The position numbers and the translations under genes are program-made. DNA of 64,000 nucleotides from Candidatus Heimdallarchaeota archaeon LC_3 (GTDB lineage Archaea; Asgardarchaeota; Heimdallarchaeia; Hodarchaeales; LC-3), in assembly GCA_001940645.1 (NCBI GenBank), contig MDVS01000119.1, positions 1 through 64,000 of the forward strand, given 5' to 3'. Shown here one piece after another: positions 18,151 to 26,686 of the stretch (positions within the stretch are counted from its first letter, which is position 1; each line of letters opens with the position of its first letter). The notes beneath the pieces were generated by a model. The model was not told the origin of the DNA and made no database searches. It saw nothing but the letters and a program-made list of their open reading frames with translations.

Positions 18151-19707
18151 ATGGAAGATAGTCAATCTGAAAAAAAACTTAAACAATTTATAGAAAAAAT
18201 AACTGCTTTTGCAAGTAAAACTGGAATAGCATTTACATCTGGTACTATTTATGGAGGATTTGCTGGATTTTGGGATTATGGACATGTTGGTGTAGAAATA
18301 AAAAATAAAATCAAAAACCAGTGGTGGAATGACTTTGTTAGAAATAGAGACGATATTTATGGTTATGATGGAGCAATAATAACTCATCCTAAAGTTTGGG
18401 AAGCTTCTGGTCATGTAGCAGGATTTGCTGATCCACTAGTTTTTTGCATAGGTAAATGCAAAAAGAAGATACGATTAGATCATCTTTTAGAAGATGAATT
18501 AAAAATTCACCCTGAAAACCTTAGTATTGAGGAAATGTTTGAGCTAGCAAAAGAAAAGGATCTAAAATGTCCTGACTGCAAGGGAGATTTAGGAGAGCCA
18601 GTTAAATTTAATTTAATGCTTAAAACTCAAGTTGGTCCTGTAGAGGATTCTTCATCCGTATCATATTTAAGACCAGAGAATGCTCAATCAATTTTTTCAA
18701 GTTTCAAAAACACTTTAGACTCTTTGAGAGTTAAAACACCATTTGGTATAGCACAAGTAGGAAAAGTCTTCAGAAATGAAATTTCTCCTCGAAATTTTTT
18801 ATTTAGAGTTAGAGAATTCGAATTAGCTGAGTTTGAGTACTTTACTGATCCAGATAAAATTGATGAATGCCCAGATTTTGATGAATTAAGTTCAACAAAT
18901 ATCCATATTTATTCTGAAGATGATCAGATAAATGATTTGAAAAAAGATTACAGAGAAATGTCTTTACAGGATGCATGGGATAACAAAATCTTCAAGAATA
19001 AGTGGCAAGCTTATTGGTTAACAGAATTTTTTCTTTGGTTTAACAAACTGGGTATTAAAAAGAAAAATATGCGCTTTCGTCAACACTTGAAAAATGAATT
19101 GAGTCATTACGCCTTGGATACTTGGGATCTCGAGTATAAATACTCTTTCGGATTTAAAGAATTGATGGGATGCGCTAATCGGACACAGTTCGATTTAAAA
19201 CAGCACGAAAATTATTCCAAAGTTAAAATGCAAATGCAAGAACAATCTCAAGATGGATTAAAACGTTATATTCCTTTCGTAGTTGCTGAACCATCAATGG
19301 GGATTGGTCGAATTTTACTTGCACTATTAGCTGAAGGTTATACTGAAGAAGAAGTTAAGGGCAGACCAAGAGTGGTTTTTAAATTATCCCCCAAATTAGC
19401 TCCATATGATGTTGCTATTTTTCCTTTACAGAAGGATGATAAATTAGTCTCAAAAGCAAAGGAAATATTTAAACAACTCAGAAAAGACGATTTTGTTAGT
19501 ATTCTTGATATTGGTGGATCTATTGGGAAAAAATATCGTCGCCAAGATGAAATTGGAACTCCTTTCTGTGTTACCGTTGATTTTGAATCTTTAGATGATA
19601 ATTCTGTAACTATTCGTGATAGAGATTCAATGGAGCAAATTCGTGTGCCAATCACACAAATTGCTGATGAAATAAGAAGAAAACAACTTGAATATTCAGT
19701 AGATTGA
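18151..19707 (+). CDS. glyS: glycyl-tRNA synthetase (alpha2 type)
   Basis: A class II synthetase of 518 aa that charges tRNA-Gly. TSGTIYGGFAGFWDYGHVG at the start, SGHVAGFADPLV, the motif 2 region GKVFRNEISPRNFLFRVREF, and motif 3 EPSMGIGRILLALL are all present. The C-terminal anticodon-binding domain begins near residue 410 (LAPYDVAIFPL). A C-x2-C pair (KCPDC) in the insertion probably binds metal with an earlier cysteine pair. It is the archaeal/eukaryotic homodimer type. A DUF2277 gene follows seven bases later. Confidence 0.95.
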   Translation: MEDSQSEKKLKQFIEKITAFASKTGIAFTSGTIYGGFAGFWDYGHVGVEIKNKIKNQWWNDFVRNRDDIYGYDGAIITHPKVWEASGHVAGFADPLVFCIGKCKKKIRLDHLLEDELKIHPENLSIEEMFELAKEKDLKCPDCKGDLGEPVKFNLMLKTQVGPVEDSSSVSYLRPENAQSIFSSFKNTLDSLRVKTPFGIAQVGKVFRNEISPRNFLFRVREFELAEFEYFTDPDKIDECPDFDELSSTNIHIYSEDDQINDLKKDYREMSLQDAWDNKIFKNKWQAYWLTEFFLWFNKLGIKKKNMRFRQHLKNELSHYALDTWDLEYKYSFGFKELMGCANRTQFDLKQHENYSKVKMQMQEQSQDGLKRYIPFVVAEPSMGIGRILLALLAEGYTEEEVKGRPRVVFKLSPKLAPYDVAIFPLQKDDKLVSKAKEIFKQLRKDDFVSILDIGGSIGKKYRRQDEIGTPFCVTVDFESLDDNSVTIRDRDSMEQIRVPITQIADEIRRKQLEYSVD

Positions 19708-19714
19708 TTGAGTT

Positions 19715-19984
19715 ATGTGTAGAAATATTAAACCTTTATTCAATTTTGACCCTCCAGCAACAGATGAAGAAATTAATCTTGCTTCCTTTCAATTCGTTCG
19801 AAAAGTTAGTGGATTCACTAAACCATCAAAAATTAATGAAGAAGCCTTCAATAAAGCAATTCTAGAAGTATCAAAAAATGTTCGTGAGATGTTTAATAAT
19901 ATGTCAACAAATTCAAAACCAAAAAATAGAGATATAGAGAAAGAAAAGGCAAAAAAGAGATTTGTAAAATCCCGAGGAGTATGA
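19715..19984 (+). CDS. DUF2277-family protein
   Basis: An 89-residue protein starting MCRNIKPLFNFDPPATDEEI, the hallmark of DUF2277, with the conserved VRKVSGFTKPSK further on. The function of the family is unknown; most described members are bacterial. The C-terminal 25 residues are lysine-rich. It lies seven bases after glyS and is probably cotranscribed. It could have been acquired from bacteria. Confidence 0.88.
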   Translation: MCRNIKPLFNFDPPATDEEINLASFQFVRKVSGFTKPSKINEEAFNKAILEVSKNVREMFNNMSTNSKPKNRDIEKEKAKKRFVKSRGV

Positions 19985-20015
19985 AGAATCTTTGAAATTG
20001 AGATTCTTTACTAAC

Positions 20016-22589
20016 TTATGCTGTTTTTGGTTTCCATCTTTTTAATAATAAAGAGTTTGTTACAACAGATACTGAAGAACTTGCCATTGCTAAGCCTGCT
20101 GCAGCAGGGGGCAATAAAATACCGAAAGGCAAAAATAATATAGCAGCAGCTATTGGAATAAGCACAATATTATAACCAAAGGCCCAAATGAAATTTTGAC
20201 GAATTTTTGATATAGTTTTTTTCGATAAAGAGATACTTTTTGGAATATCTTGTAAATCATCTCTCATCAAAACTATGTCACCAGATTCCATTGCGACGTC
20301 TGTTCCTCTACCCATTGCATATCCGATATTTGCTTGAGCAAGTGCTGGGGCATCGTTAATACCGTCACCAACCATAGCGACTATTTTTCCTTGATTTTGC
20401 AATTCTTTTACAGAATTTGATTTGTCCTCAGGCATAACTTCTGCTATAACTTCATCAATTCCTGCTTCTTTTGCTATTGCTTCTGCTGTTTTACGATTAT
20501 CTCCAGTGATCATGACAGTTTTCAATCCGAGCTTTTGAAGTTCAGCTACAGCAATACCGGAAGTTTCTTTTATTGTATCAGCTACAGCAATTATTCCAAT
20601 TATTTTATCTTGAGCCACTATCATGACTGTTTTTCCTTCTGATTCTAAGATAGAAATTTTTGCTTCAACATCAGCTGGTATTTCTAATTTTTTGTTATTC
20701 ATCAATCTTCTATTTCCAATGAAGTAGTTTTTATTCTCGATTTCTACGCTTATTCCTTGACCAGAAATAGCTTGAAATGAATCAATTTGTTTTAAAGATA
20801 ATCCAGAATCTAAGGCTTTAGAAACAATTGCTTCACCTAAAACATGTTCTGATCCTTTTTCAGCAGATGCAGACAGTATTAATATTTCATTTTCTTTCAT
20901 TGTGTTAAAAGAAATTATATTTGTTACTTCGGGAGCACCTTTTGTTATTGTACCAGTTTTATCGAATATGACTGTGTCAATTTTATGTGCTGCCTCTAAA
21001 GCTTCTGCTCCTTTAATTAGAATTCCATATTCTGCTCCTTTTCCTGTTCCAACCATAACTGCTGTTGGAGTTGCTAGCCCTAAAGCACATGGACATGCAA
21101 TAACAAGAACTGTAATAGCACTAAGGAAAGAAAAAAGGAAAGGATCCATATTTTCAGGTAGAGGCCTGATACCTTGGAAATTGAACAAACTATATCCACT
21201 AAACCAGAAAAGAAATGTACCAATTGCAATAAGAATTACTATAGGAACGAAAATAGCCGAGATTTTATCAGCTAAAGCTTGAATGGGTGCTTTTGAAGCT
21301 TGAGCGTCTTCTACTAATTTAACAATCTGAGCTAAAGTTGATTCTTGGCCAATTTTTTCAGCTTTTATTTTTAGTAATCCATTTTTATTAATTGTTGCGC
21401 CAATAACATTACTACCCTCAGATTTTTCTACTGGTAGTGATTCACCAGTCAACATAGATTCATCAACCTCTGAATTACCAAAGGTGACAATTCCATCGAC
21501 TGGTATTTTTTCACCAGGTTTTACTAATAGAATATCATTTTTCTGAACTGATTCTATTGGAACTTGAATTTCTTCTCCATCTTTTATCAATACAGCTGTT
21601 TTTGCTTGTAAACCCATTAACTTCTTTATAGCTTCAGAAGTTTTTCCTTTTGCTCTATGTTCGAGATATTTGCCAAATAAAATAAACGTAATGAGAAACG
21701 CAGATGTTTCAAAGTAGCTGTGTTCAATGAAAGGCAAGATCAAGGCTAAAATACTATAAAAATAAGCTGCATTAGTACCTAACGAAACTAATACATCCAT
21801 ATTTCCATATCCAGCTTTTATAGCCTTATATGCACCACGATGGAACCTCCAACCAGCCCAAAATTGTACTGGTGTTGCTAATAAAAATAATAAAAACATA
21901 TTTAGAGGAATAAGATCGAGCAGAAGGATTTCATTACCTCCATCTATTAGAATAGCAAGTATATCAAATGATAAAAATGAAGGTGCCATTGATAGTAAAA
22001 ATATTGGAATTGATAACAGCGCACTTACTAATAGCTTGGTTTTCAGATCTTTTTCTTCTTTTTTTCTTCTTTCATCCTGAGGATCTGATTTTAGAAGGTC
22101 TTCCTCAATTAATGAAGCCCCGTATCCTATTTTTTCCACAGCTTTAATCATATCAGAATATTTAGTTTCTGATGGGATATAACGAATAGCTGCTTTTTCC
22201 GTTGTTAAGTTTACAGAAGCATCAATAACACCTGGAACTTTGTTTAGAACCTTTTGAACAGCTGTACTACAAGAACTACAAGTCATTCCTTGAATATCCA
22301 AGTTTAATACACTAGCTATATTTTTAGAACCCTTTTCTTCAATGATTTCTGCTCCATATCCAACAATTTCAACTGCTTTAATCATGTCTTCAACAGAAGT
22401 AACATTAGGATCATATTCAATCATAGCCTTTTCTCCTATTAAATTTACTGAAGCTTTAGATGCCTTTCCCTTATTTTCAAGGGTTTTTTCGACTACATTT
22501 ACACAAGAAGCGCAGGTCATTTTGAAAATAGCGAATTGAACCGTTTTTATATTTTTTTTGCCATCATCTACAGTTTTTAAGTCTTGCAT
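20016..22589 (-). CDS. copA: copper-exporting P1B-type ATPase
   Basis: An 857-residue pump. Two N-terminal heavy-metal-associated domains carry MTCASC (Cys26/Cys29) and GMTCSSC (Cys104/Cys107). Eight membrane helices follow, with the transport motif [11 protein letters not shown], the phosphorylation site FDKTGTIT, the TGESLPVEK actuator motif and the [10 protein letters not shown] hinge. These features point to Cu(I) efflux. The small HMA protein 34 bases upstream on the same strand would deliver copper. It ends convergently with the DUF2277 gene. Confidence 0.95.
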   Translation of the reverse strand: MQDLKTVDDGKKNIKTVQFAIFKMTCASCVNVVEKTLENKGKASKASVNLIGEKAMIEYDPNVTSVEDMIKAVEIVGYGAEIIEEKGSKNIASVLNLDIQGMTCSSCSTAVQKVLNKVPGVIDASVNLTTEKAAIRYIPSETKYSDMIKAVEKIGYGASLIEEDLLKSDPQDERRKKEEKDLKTKLLVSALLSIPIFLLSMAPSFLSFDILAILIDGGNEILLLDLIPLNMFLLFLLATPVQFWAGWRFHRGAYKAIKAGYGNMDVLVSLGTNAAYFYSILALILPFIEHSYFETSAFLITFILFGKYLEHRAKGKTSEAIKKLMGLQAKTAVLIKDGEEIQVPIESVQKNDILLVKPGEKIPVDGIVTFGNSEVDESMLTGESLPVEKSEGSNVIGATINKNGLLKIKAEKIGQESTLAQIVKLVEDAQASKAPIQALADKISAIFVPIVILIAIGTFLFWFSGYSLFNFQGIRPLPENMDPFLFSFLSAITVLVIACPCALGLATPTAVMVGTGKGAEYGILIKGAEALEAAHKIDTVIFDKTGTITKGAPEVTNIISFNTMKENEILILSASAEKGSEHVLGEAIVSKALDSGLSLKQIDSFQAISGQGISVEIENKNYFIGNRRLMNNKKLEIPADVEAKISILESEGKTVMIVAQDKIIGIIAVADTIKETSGIAVAELQKLGLKTVMITGDNRKTAEAIAKEAGIDEVIAEVMPEDKSNSVKELQNQGKIVAMVGDGINDAPALAQANIGYAMGRGTDVAMESGDIVLMRDDLQDIPKSISLSKKTISKIRQNFIWAFGYNIVLIPIAAAILFLPFGILLPPAAAGLAMASSSVSVVTNSLLLKRWKPKTA

Positions 22590-22623
22590 GAATTTCTACT
22601 CCGCTACATATCTAAGAAACTTT

Positions 22624-22845
22624 TTAATTTAGAATCTCTGCTTCATATCCGATATCTGCTATATTAGTTACTAATTCTTGAAGAGAATCAGGATTGTTTT
22701 TATTAACAGTTACTATTGCTTTAGTTAATTCAACTTCAGCGTCTGTTACATTATCTAAACTATTTAAAATTCCTTTTACTGAGCGTATACAAGAATCACA
22801 TGTTAATAAATTTAATTTTAGAGTTACTTTTGTCACAATATTCAC
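22624..22845 (-). CDS. CopZ-like heavy-metal chaperone
   Basis: A single 73-residue heavy-metal-associated domain with a metal-binding LLTCDSC (Cys16, Cys19) and the usual ferredoxin-like beta-alpha-beta pattern ending GYEAEIL. It should carry Cu(I) to the pump encoded just downstream. The methionine usually before the first cysteine is Leu-Thr here, a small departure that may alter the metal exchange. Confidence 0.85.
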   Translation of the reverse strand: MNIVTKVTLKLNLLTCDSCIRSVKGILNSLDNVTDAEVELTKAIVTVNKNNPDSLQELVTNIADIGYEAEILN

Positions 22846-22975
22846 CTTTGGTTATTTAAATATATGTTTTATATCAAGTTAGTATTAGGAAATTCCCTTA
22901 TCAAATTGTGGGTATAAAAATGAGAAATAAAAGGAGAAAAAAATTTAGAAATTAAAGTTTAAAGATGATTATTTT

Positions 22976-24025
22976 TTAACTATCTTCATTTCTTGAAAGA
23001 TAAAGGTTTTTCACTAATCCTTGCTTTAGCTTATCTAGAAAAACTTTATTAATTTCTTCTAAATCTGATAGTATTTCTATTTCAGAATGAAAAAATCTGT
23101 TAATGATATTTTTATTGGAAAAAAGATATAAGAAGTCTTCTGGTAGAGTAATAACAATAAATGCAAAATTAATACCTTTTGCACGTTCATCATGGTAGTT
23201 ACGATCTTTTTTATGAAAAGAAAAAATTATTAACTGAATGGAATTCTCTCCTTTAGTTAATTTTGATTCTGGTAGAGGAAGAGGTCCGAAAACTCCTTCG
23301 TGGGCATTAACACCTTGCCCAATGGTTGTTGAATAAAAAATTCCCATTTTCGTTAATAATTCGAAATCATCTGTATTATTTGTTTTAAAAGCACAAACTG
23401 GGCCAATTTCGGATAACTTGAATAAATAAAGATTGATCAAATCTTTTAAACCGTCATAAAAAGTTGAAAAAGTCTTTTTTTGACCTTGAATACCATTGTA
23501 ACGATAATCCATAACCACCTGTGTGATTGTTTGAAAGATTTTTTTGATATTTTCGCCTGTTATTGCAGATGATTCGATATAATGTGTTACTAGATTTTTC
23601 ATCGATGTCTGTTCAGCTAAATTTTTTCCTTGTTCTTCACTTGACGAATGATCAGTCTTTTCTCTTAAATCAACTTTATTGCCAACTAATATCATCGGAA
23701 CGGGATTGGGCAAATTTTTCTTGATTTCTTCTATCCAATTAAAAATTCCATCCATGGAAGAAGGATTTGTGACATCAAACACTAATATTATTCCATTTGT
23801 ACCTTTATAAAATGATTCACGAACCATCGCAAATCTTTGTTGTCCTGCTAGATCCCAAATCTGTAATTTAATGGTTCTTCCATCTTCAAGAGATTGATTT
23901 TTTACTGTATAATCTGCACCAATTGTTTGTAAATAACTAGGACGGAAATCAATACCAATATACCTCTCCCGAATGGTCGTCTTTCCTACATAGCCATCTC
24001 CGCATAATAATATCTTAGCAATCAT
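22976..24025 (-). CDS. Ras/Rab-like GTPase with extra C-terminal domain
   Basis: Residues 1-175 are a complete small GTPase: P-loop GDGYVGKT (9-16), switch I Thr34, WDLAGQ (57-62), NKVD (116-119) and ESSA (151-154). Residues about 185-349 are a further domain not found in ordinary Rabs. Its centre, FYSTTIGQGVNAHEGVFGPL, continues PLPESK. The same pattern occurs at the end of the TPR protein at 26687-28819. The gene has no membrane helix and no C-terminal prenylation cysteine. It is monocistronic and divergent from another GTPase at 24321. The extra domain may be an effector or dimerisation module. Confidence 0.88.
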   Translation of the reverse strand: MIAKILLCGDGYVGKTTIRERYIGIDFRPSYLQTIGADYTVKNQSLEDGRTIKLQIWDLAGQQRFAMVRESFYKGTNGIILVFDVTNPSSMDGIFNWIEEIKKNLPNPVPMILVGNKVDLREKTDHSSSEEQGKNLAEQTSMKNLVTHYIESSAITGENIKKIFQTITQVVMDYRYNGIQGQKKTFSTFYDGLKDLINLYLFKLSEIGPVCAFKTNNTDDFELLTKMGIFYSTTIGQGVNAHEGVFGPLPLPESKLTKGENSIQLIIFSFHKKDRNYHDERAKGINFAFIVITLPEDFLYLFSNKNIINRFFHSEIEILSDLEEINKVFLDKLKQGLVKNLYLSRNEDS

Positions 24026-24320
24026 GATGAATTTATCCTTAAGAAAAATTCAAATTATATCATCCAAATCCCTCAAGAAAATCTTTTTAGAGGTATATGT
24101 GAATATAAATTTCTTTTAAATAACAGTAAAAAATGAACAATATAATATTTATTGGAAAATTTTGTGTCATAAAAAATAATTTTGTATTTGTATAATTTGT
24201 ATGGTTGAATACTAGAAGTAAATAGAATTGTCAATTAAGTTTATCTATAGGAGATATTTTCTACAAAATAATTGATTATAATTCCTATTAAGTCGATTAA
24301 TAATAAGGATATTTAGAATA

Positions 24321-24890
24321 ATGCTAAGATCTCAAAAAATAATAAAAATACTTCTTATTGGAGACGGGGCGGTTGGAAAAACGGCTTTACGTGAAAGATT
24401 TTTAGGACAAGGTTTTAAAACGGACTACTTAATGACTGTGGGTGCTGATTTTGCGATACATAAATTTGAATCAGCTAAACATGGATCAGTTAAATTACAG
24501 ATATGGGATTTAGCTGGTCAAAGTCATTTCAGTTCAGTTCGACCACCCTTCTATCTAGGTGCGGCTGGCGTGATCTTAGTTTTTGACGTAACTAATTTAG
24601 AAACAATAGAAAATACACCAGATTGGTTAAGAGAAGCTCTTAAATTCATTGGGAAACCTGTTCCTTTCGGTTTTATTGCTAATAAAATTGATATCAGGGA
24701 AAAAGGAAATAAATCTCATATTACAAAAGTAAGAGGAAGAAGAATTTTAAAGAAAGTTCAAAAAGACTTTAAATTATCAAAATTTCCGTTTGTTTATTTT
24801 GAAACTTCTGCAAAAACTGGTGAAAATGTTGAAGACGCATTTGTAGCAATTACGGAAACAATATTGGATCCAACGATAAATAAGAAATAA
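24321..24890 (+). CDS. Rab-like small GTPase
   Basis: A 189-residue single-domain GTPase with all G motifs: GDGAVGKT (14-21), Thr39 in TVGADF, WDLAGQ (62-67), NKID (121-124) and ETSAK (161-165). The catalytic glutamine of switch II is present, so it should hydrolyse GTP. There is no C-terminal cysteine for lipid attachment and no N-terminal myristoylation glycine. It faces the GTPase at 22976 across a 295-base divergent gap. It ends 15 bases from the convergent aspS. Confidence 0.92.
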   Translation: MLRSQKIIKILLIGDGAVGKTALRERFLGQGFKTDYLMTVGADFAIHKFESAKHGSVKLQIWDLAGQSHFSSVRPPFYLGAAGVILVFDVTNLETIENTPDWLREALKFIGKPVPFGFIANKIDIREKGNKSHITKVRGRRILKKVQKDFKLSKFPFVYFETSAKTGENVEDAFVAITETILDPTINKK

Positions 24891-24905
24891 ATTTTAAATT
24901 CTTAT

Positions 24906-26558
24906 CTATTTTATTTTTAATCCCAAAATATCTAATTGTTCTGTATCTACTTCATTTGGAGCTCCTGTTAGAGGACATTCTCCCAATTTATTTTTTGGAA
25001 AAGTTATTACCTCTCTGATTGAGTCTCCTCCAGCTAATATCATAAGAAAACGATCTAAACCAAAAGCCATTCCACCGTGTGGGGGTGCTCCGTAACGAAA
25101 TGAGTCTAAAAGAAACCCGAATCTATTTTGTTGTTCATCTAGTGAGATGTTAAGAATAGTAAAGATTTTTTCTTGCATTTTTTGGTTATGAATACGAATA
25201 CTCCCTCCTCCAATTTCATATCCATTCAAAATTAAATCATAAGCATTAGCTCTCATATTGTTTGGAGAAGTCTCTAGTTTCTCAATATCCTCAGGATGTG
25301 GGCTCGTAAAAGGATGGTGAACTGGGTTCAATCGATTATCCTCCTCAGAAAATTCGAATAATGGAAAATCATGGACCCAAGCAAAAACATATTGATCTTC
25401 CTTAATTAAATTAAGTTCTTTCATTAATTCTCTTCGAAAAAGCTCATGCGATTCAGAACAAAAATCATCAGAATTATTTAAAGGAATAAGAAGAACCAAA
25501 TTCCCTTTTCCCTTTAATTTTTTTGTTTTTAATTGTGTCTGTTTAATTATCATATAACTATTTTCAAACCAGTTATGAGAAGTCAAAATATTTTTAATAC
25601 TATCTTCAGACGCATTTTCACATGCAATAGCTTTAAATTTTTTTGTTTGATAAGTTATTGTTTGAAAAAAACCATCCCACCTTAAATCGGGTTTATCTGA
25701 TCCGAATTTTTTCATAACCTCCTCAAATGTTAAAATTGGAAAATTGTTTTCAATTTCGATCCCATTAACTTCTTTAACCAAATAAATTGAAATTTTCTCA
25801 ATAGTATCCATTACGTCTTCCTTTGTTACGAAACTCATTTCTATATCTAATTGAGTAAATTCAGGTTGACGATCAGAACGCAAATCTTCATCCCTAAAAC
25901 ATTTTGCAATTTGAAAATATTTATCAACCCCCGAAACCATCAAAATTTGTTTCAGTATTTGGGGAGATTGAGGAAGAGCATAGAATTTTCCTTGGTGGAC
26001 ACGAGATGGAATCAAATAATCTCTGGCTCCCTCAGGAGTGCTAGCTATCATGTTTGGTGTCTCTACATGAATAAATCCTAAATTATCCATGATATCCCAT
26101 ATTGCTTTATAAATTTTATGTCTAATCAGGATTGCAGAATGAAATGGCTTATTTCTACGTAAATCAAGATATCTATACTGGTATCGTAAATCTTCAGAAA
26201 CATCTATGTGTTCATGAATAGCAAATGGTAATTTTTCTTCAGCTTTATTAATCACACCATATTCTGATACTTGAACCTCAATATCTCCAGAAAATAAATC
26301 AGGATTAGCTTCCTTCCTTGATACGACAGTTCCATTAATCCAAATAACTGATTCTAATGGAGTTTCATTTATTAGATCTAGATCCACATTTTTTTTAACA
26401 AAAACTAATTGGACTAATCCTTTTCTGTCCCTTAAATCCACAAAAGCTAATTTTTTATACAATCTTTTAGCAAATACCCAACCCATTAAGGTAACAGATT
26501 GTTCAACATGCGATTTTCTTAACTCTCCAGCATAATTTGATCGTTTTTTTAACATCAT
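24906..26558 (-). CDS. aspS: aspartyl-tRNA synthetase, bacterial type
   Basis: A class II synthetase of 550 aa. The N-terminal OB fold (WVFAKRLYKKLAFVDLRDR) binds the anticodon. The core has ALPQSPQILKQILMVSG, FRDEDLRSDRQPEFTQLDIE and FGLDRFLMILAG. YEIGGGSIRIH and the long insertion between the first and second half of the core are bacterial AspRS traits; archaeal enzymes are about 430 aa and lack them. The insertion (GAD domain) seems about 50 residues shorter than in typical bacteria. Bacterial enzymes come in forms that charge tRNA-Asp only or also tRNA-Asn; sequence alone does not decide. Confidence 0.92.
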   Translation of the reverse strand: MMLKKRSNYAGELRKSHVEQSVTLMGWVFAKRLYKKLAFVDLRDRKGLVQLVFVKKNVDLDLINETPLESVIWINGTVVSRKEANPDLFSGDIEVQVSEYGVINKAEEKLPFAIHEHIDVSEDLRYQYRYLDLRRNKPFHSAILIRHKIYKAIWDIMDNLGFIHVETPNMIASTPEGARDYLIPSRVHQGKFYALPQSPQILKQILMVSGVDKYFQIAKCFRDEDLRSDRQPEFTQLDIEMSFVTKEDVMDTIEKISIYLVKEVNGIEIENNFPILTFEEVMKKFGSDKPDLRWDGFFQTITYQTKKFKAIACENASEDSIKNILTSHNWFENSYMIIKQTQLKTKKLKGKGNLVLLIPLNNSDDFCSESHELFRRELMKELNLIKEDQYVFAWVHDFPLFEFSEEDNRLNPVHHPFTSPHPEDIEKLETSPNNMRANAYDLILNGYEIGGGSIRIHNQKMQEKIFTILNISLDEQQNRFGFLLDSFRYGAPPHGGMAFGLDRFLMILAGGDSIREVITFPKNKLGECPLTGAPNEVDTEQLDILGLKIK

Positions 26559-26686
26559 TATTTATTCATCCAAAAGGAGGGATTTCATTTTTAATCTAAA
26601 TATATTTTTTAGACTTTTTCTATTTATAAAAGATTGATTTCAGTTTAAAATTTGCTATGAGAAAAAATTAAATTAATAAACTACAT

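Noticed and set aside
20902..21282. 126-codon plus-strand frame inside copA
   Set aside because: It is antisense to a fully supported P-type ATPase and has no recognisable domain.
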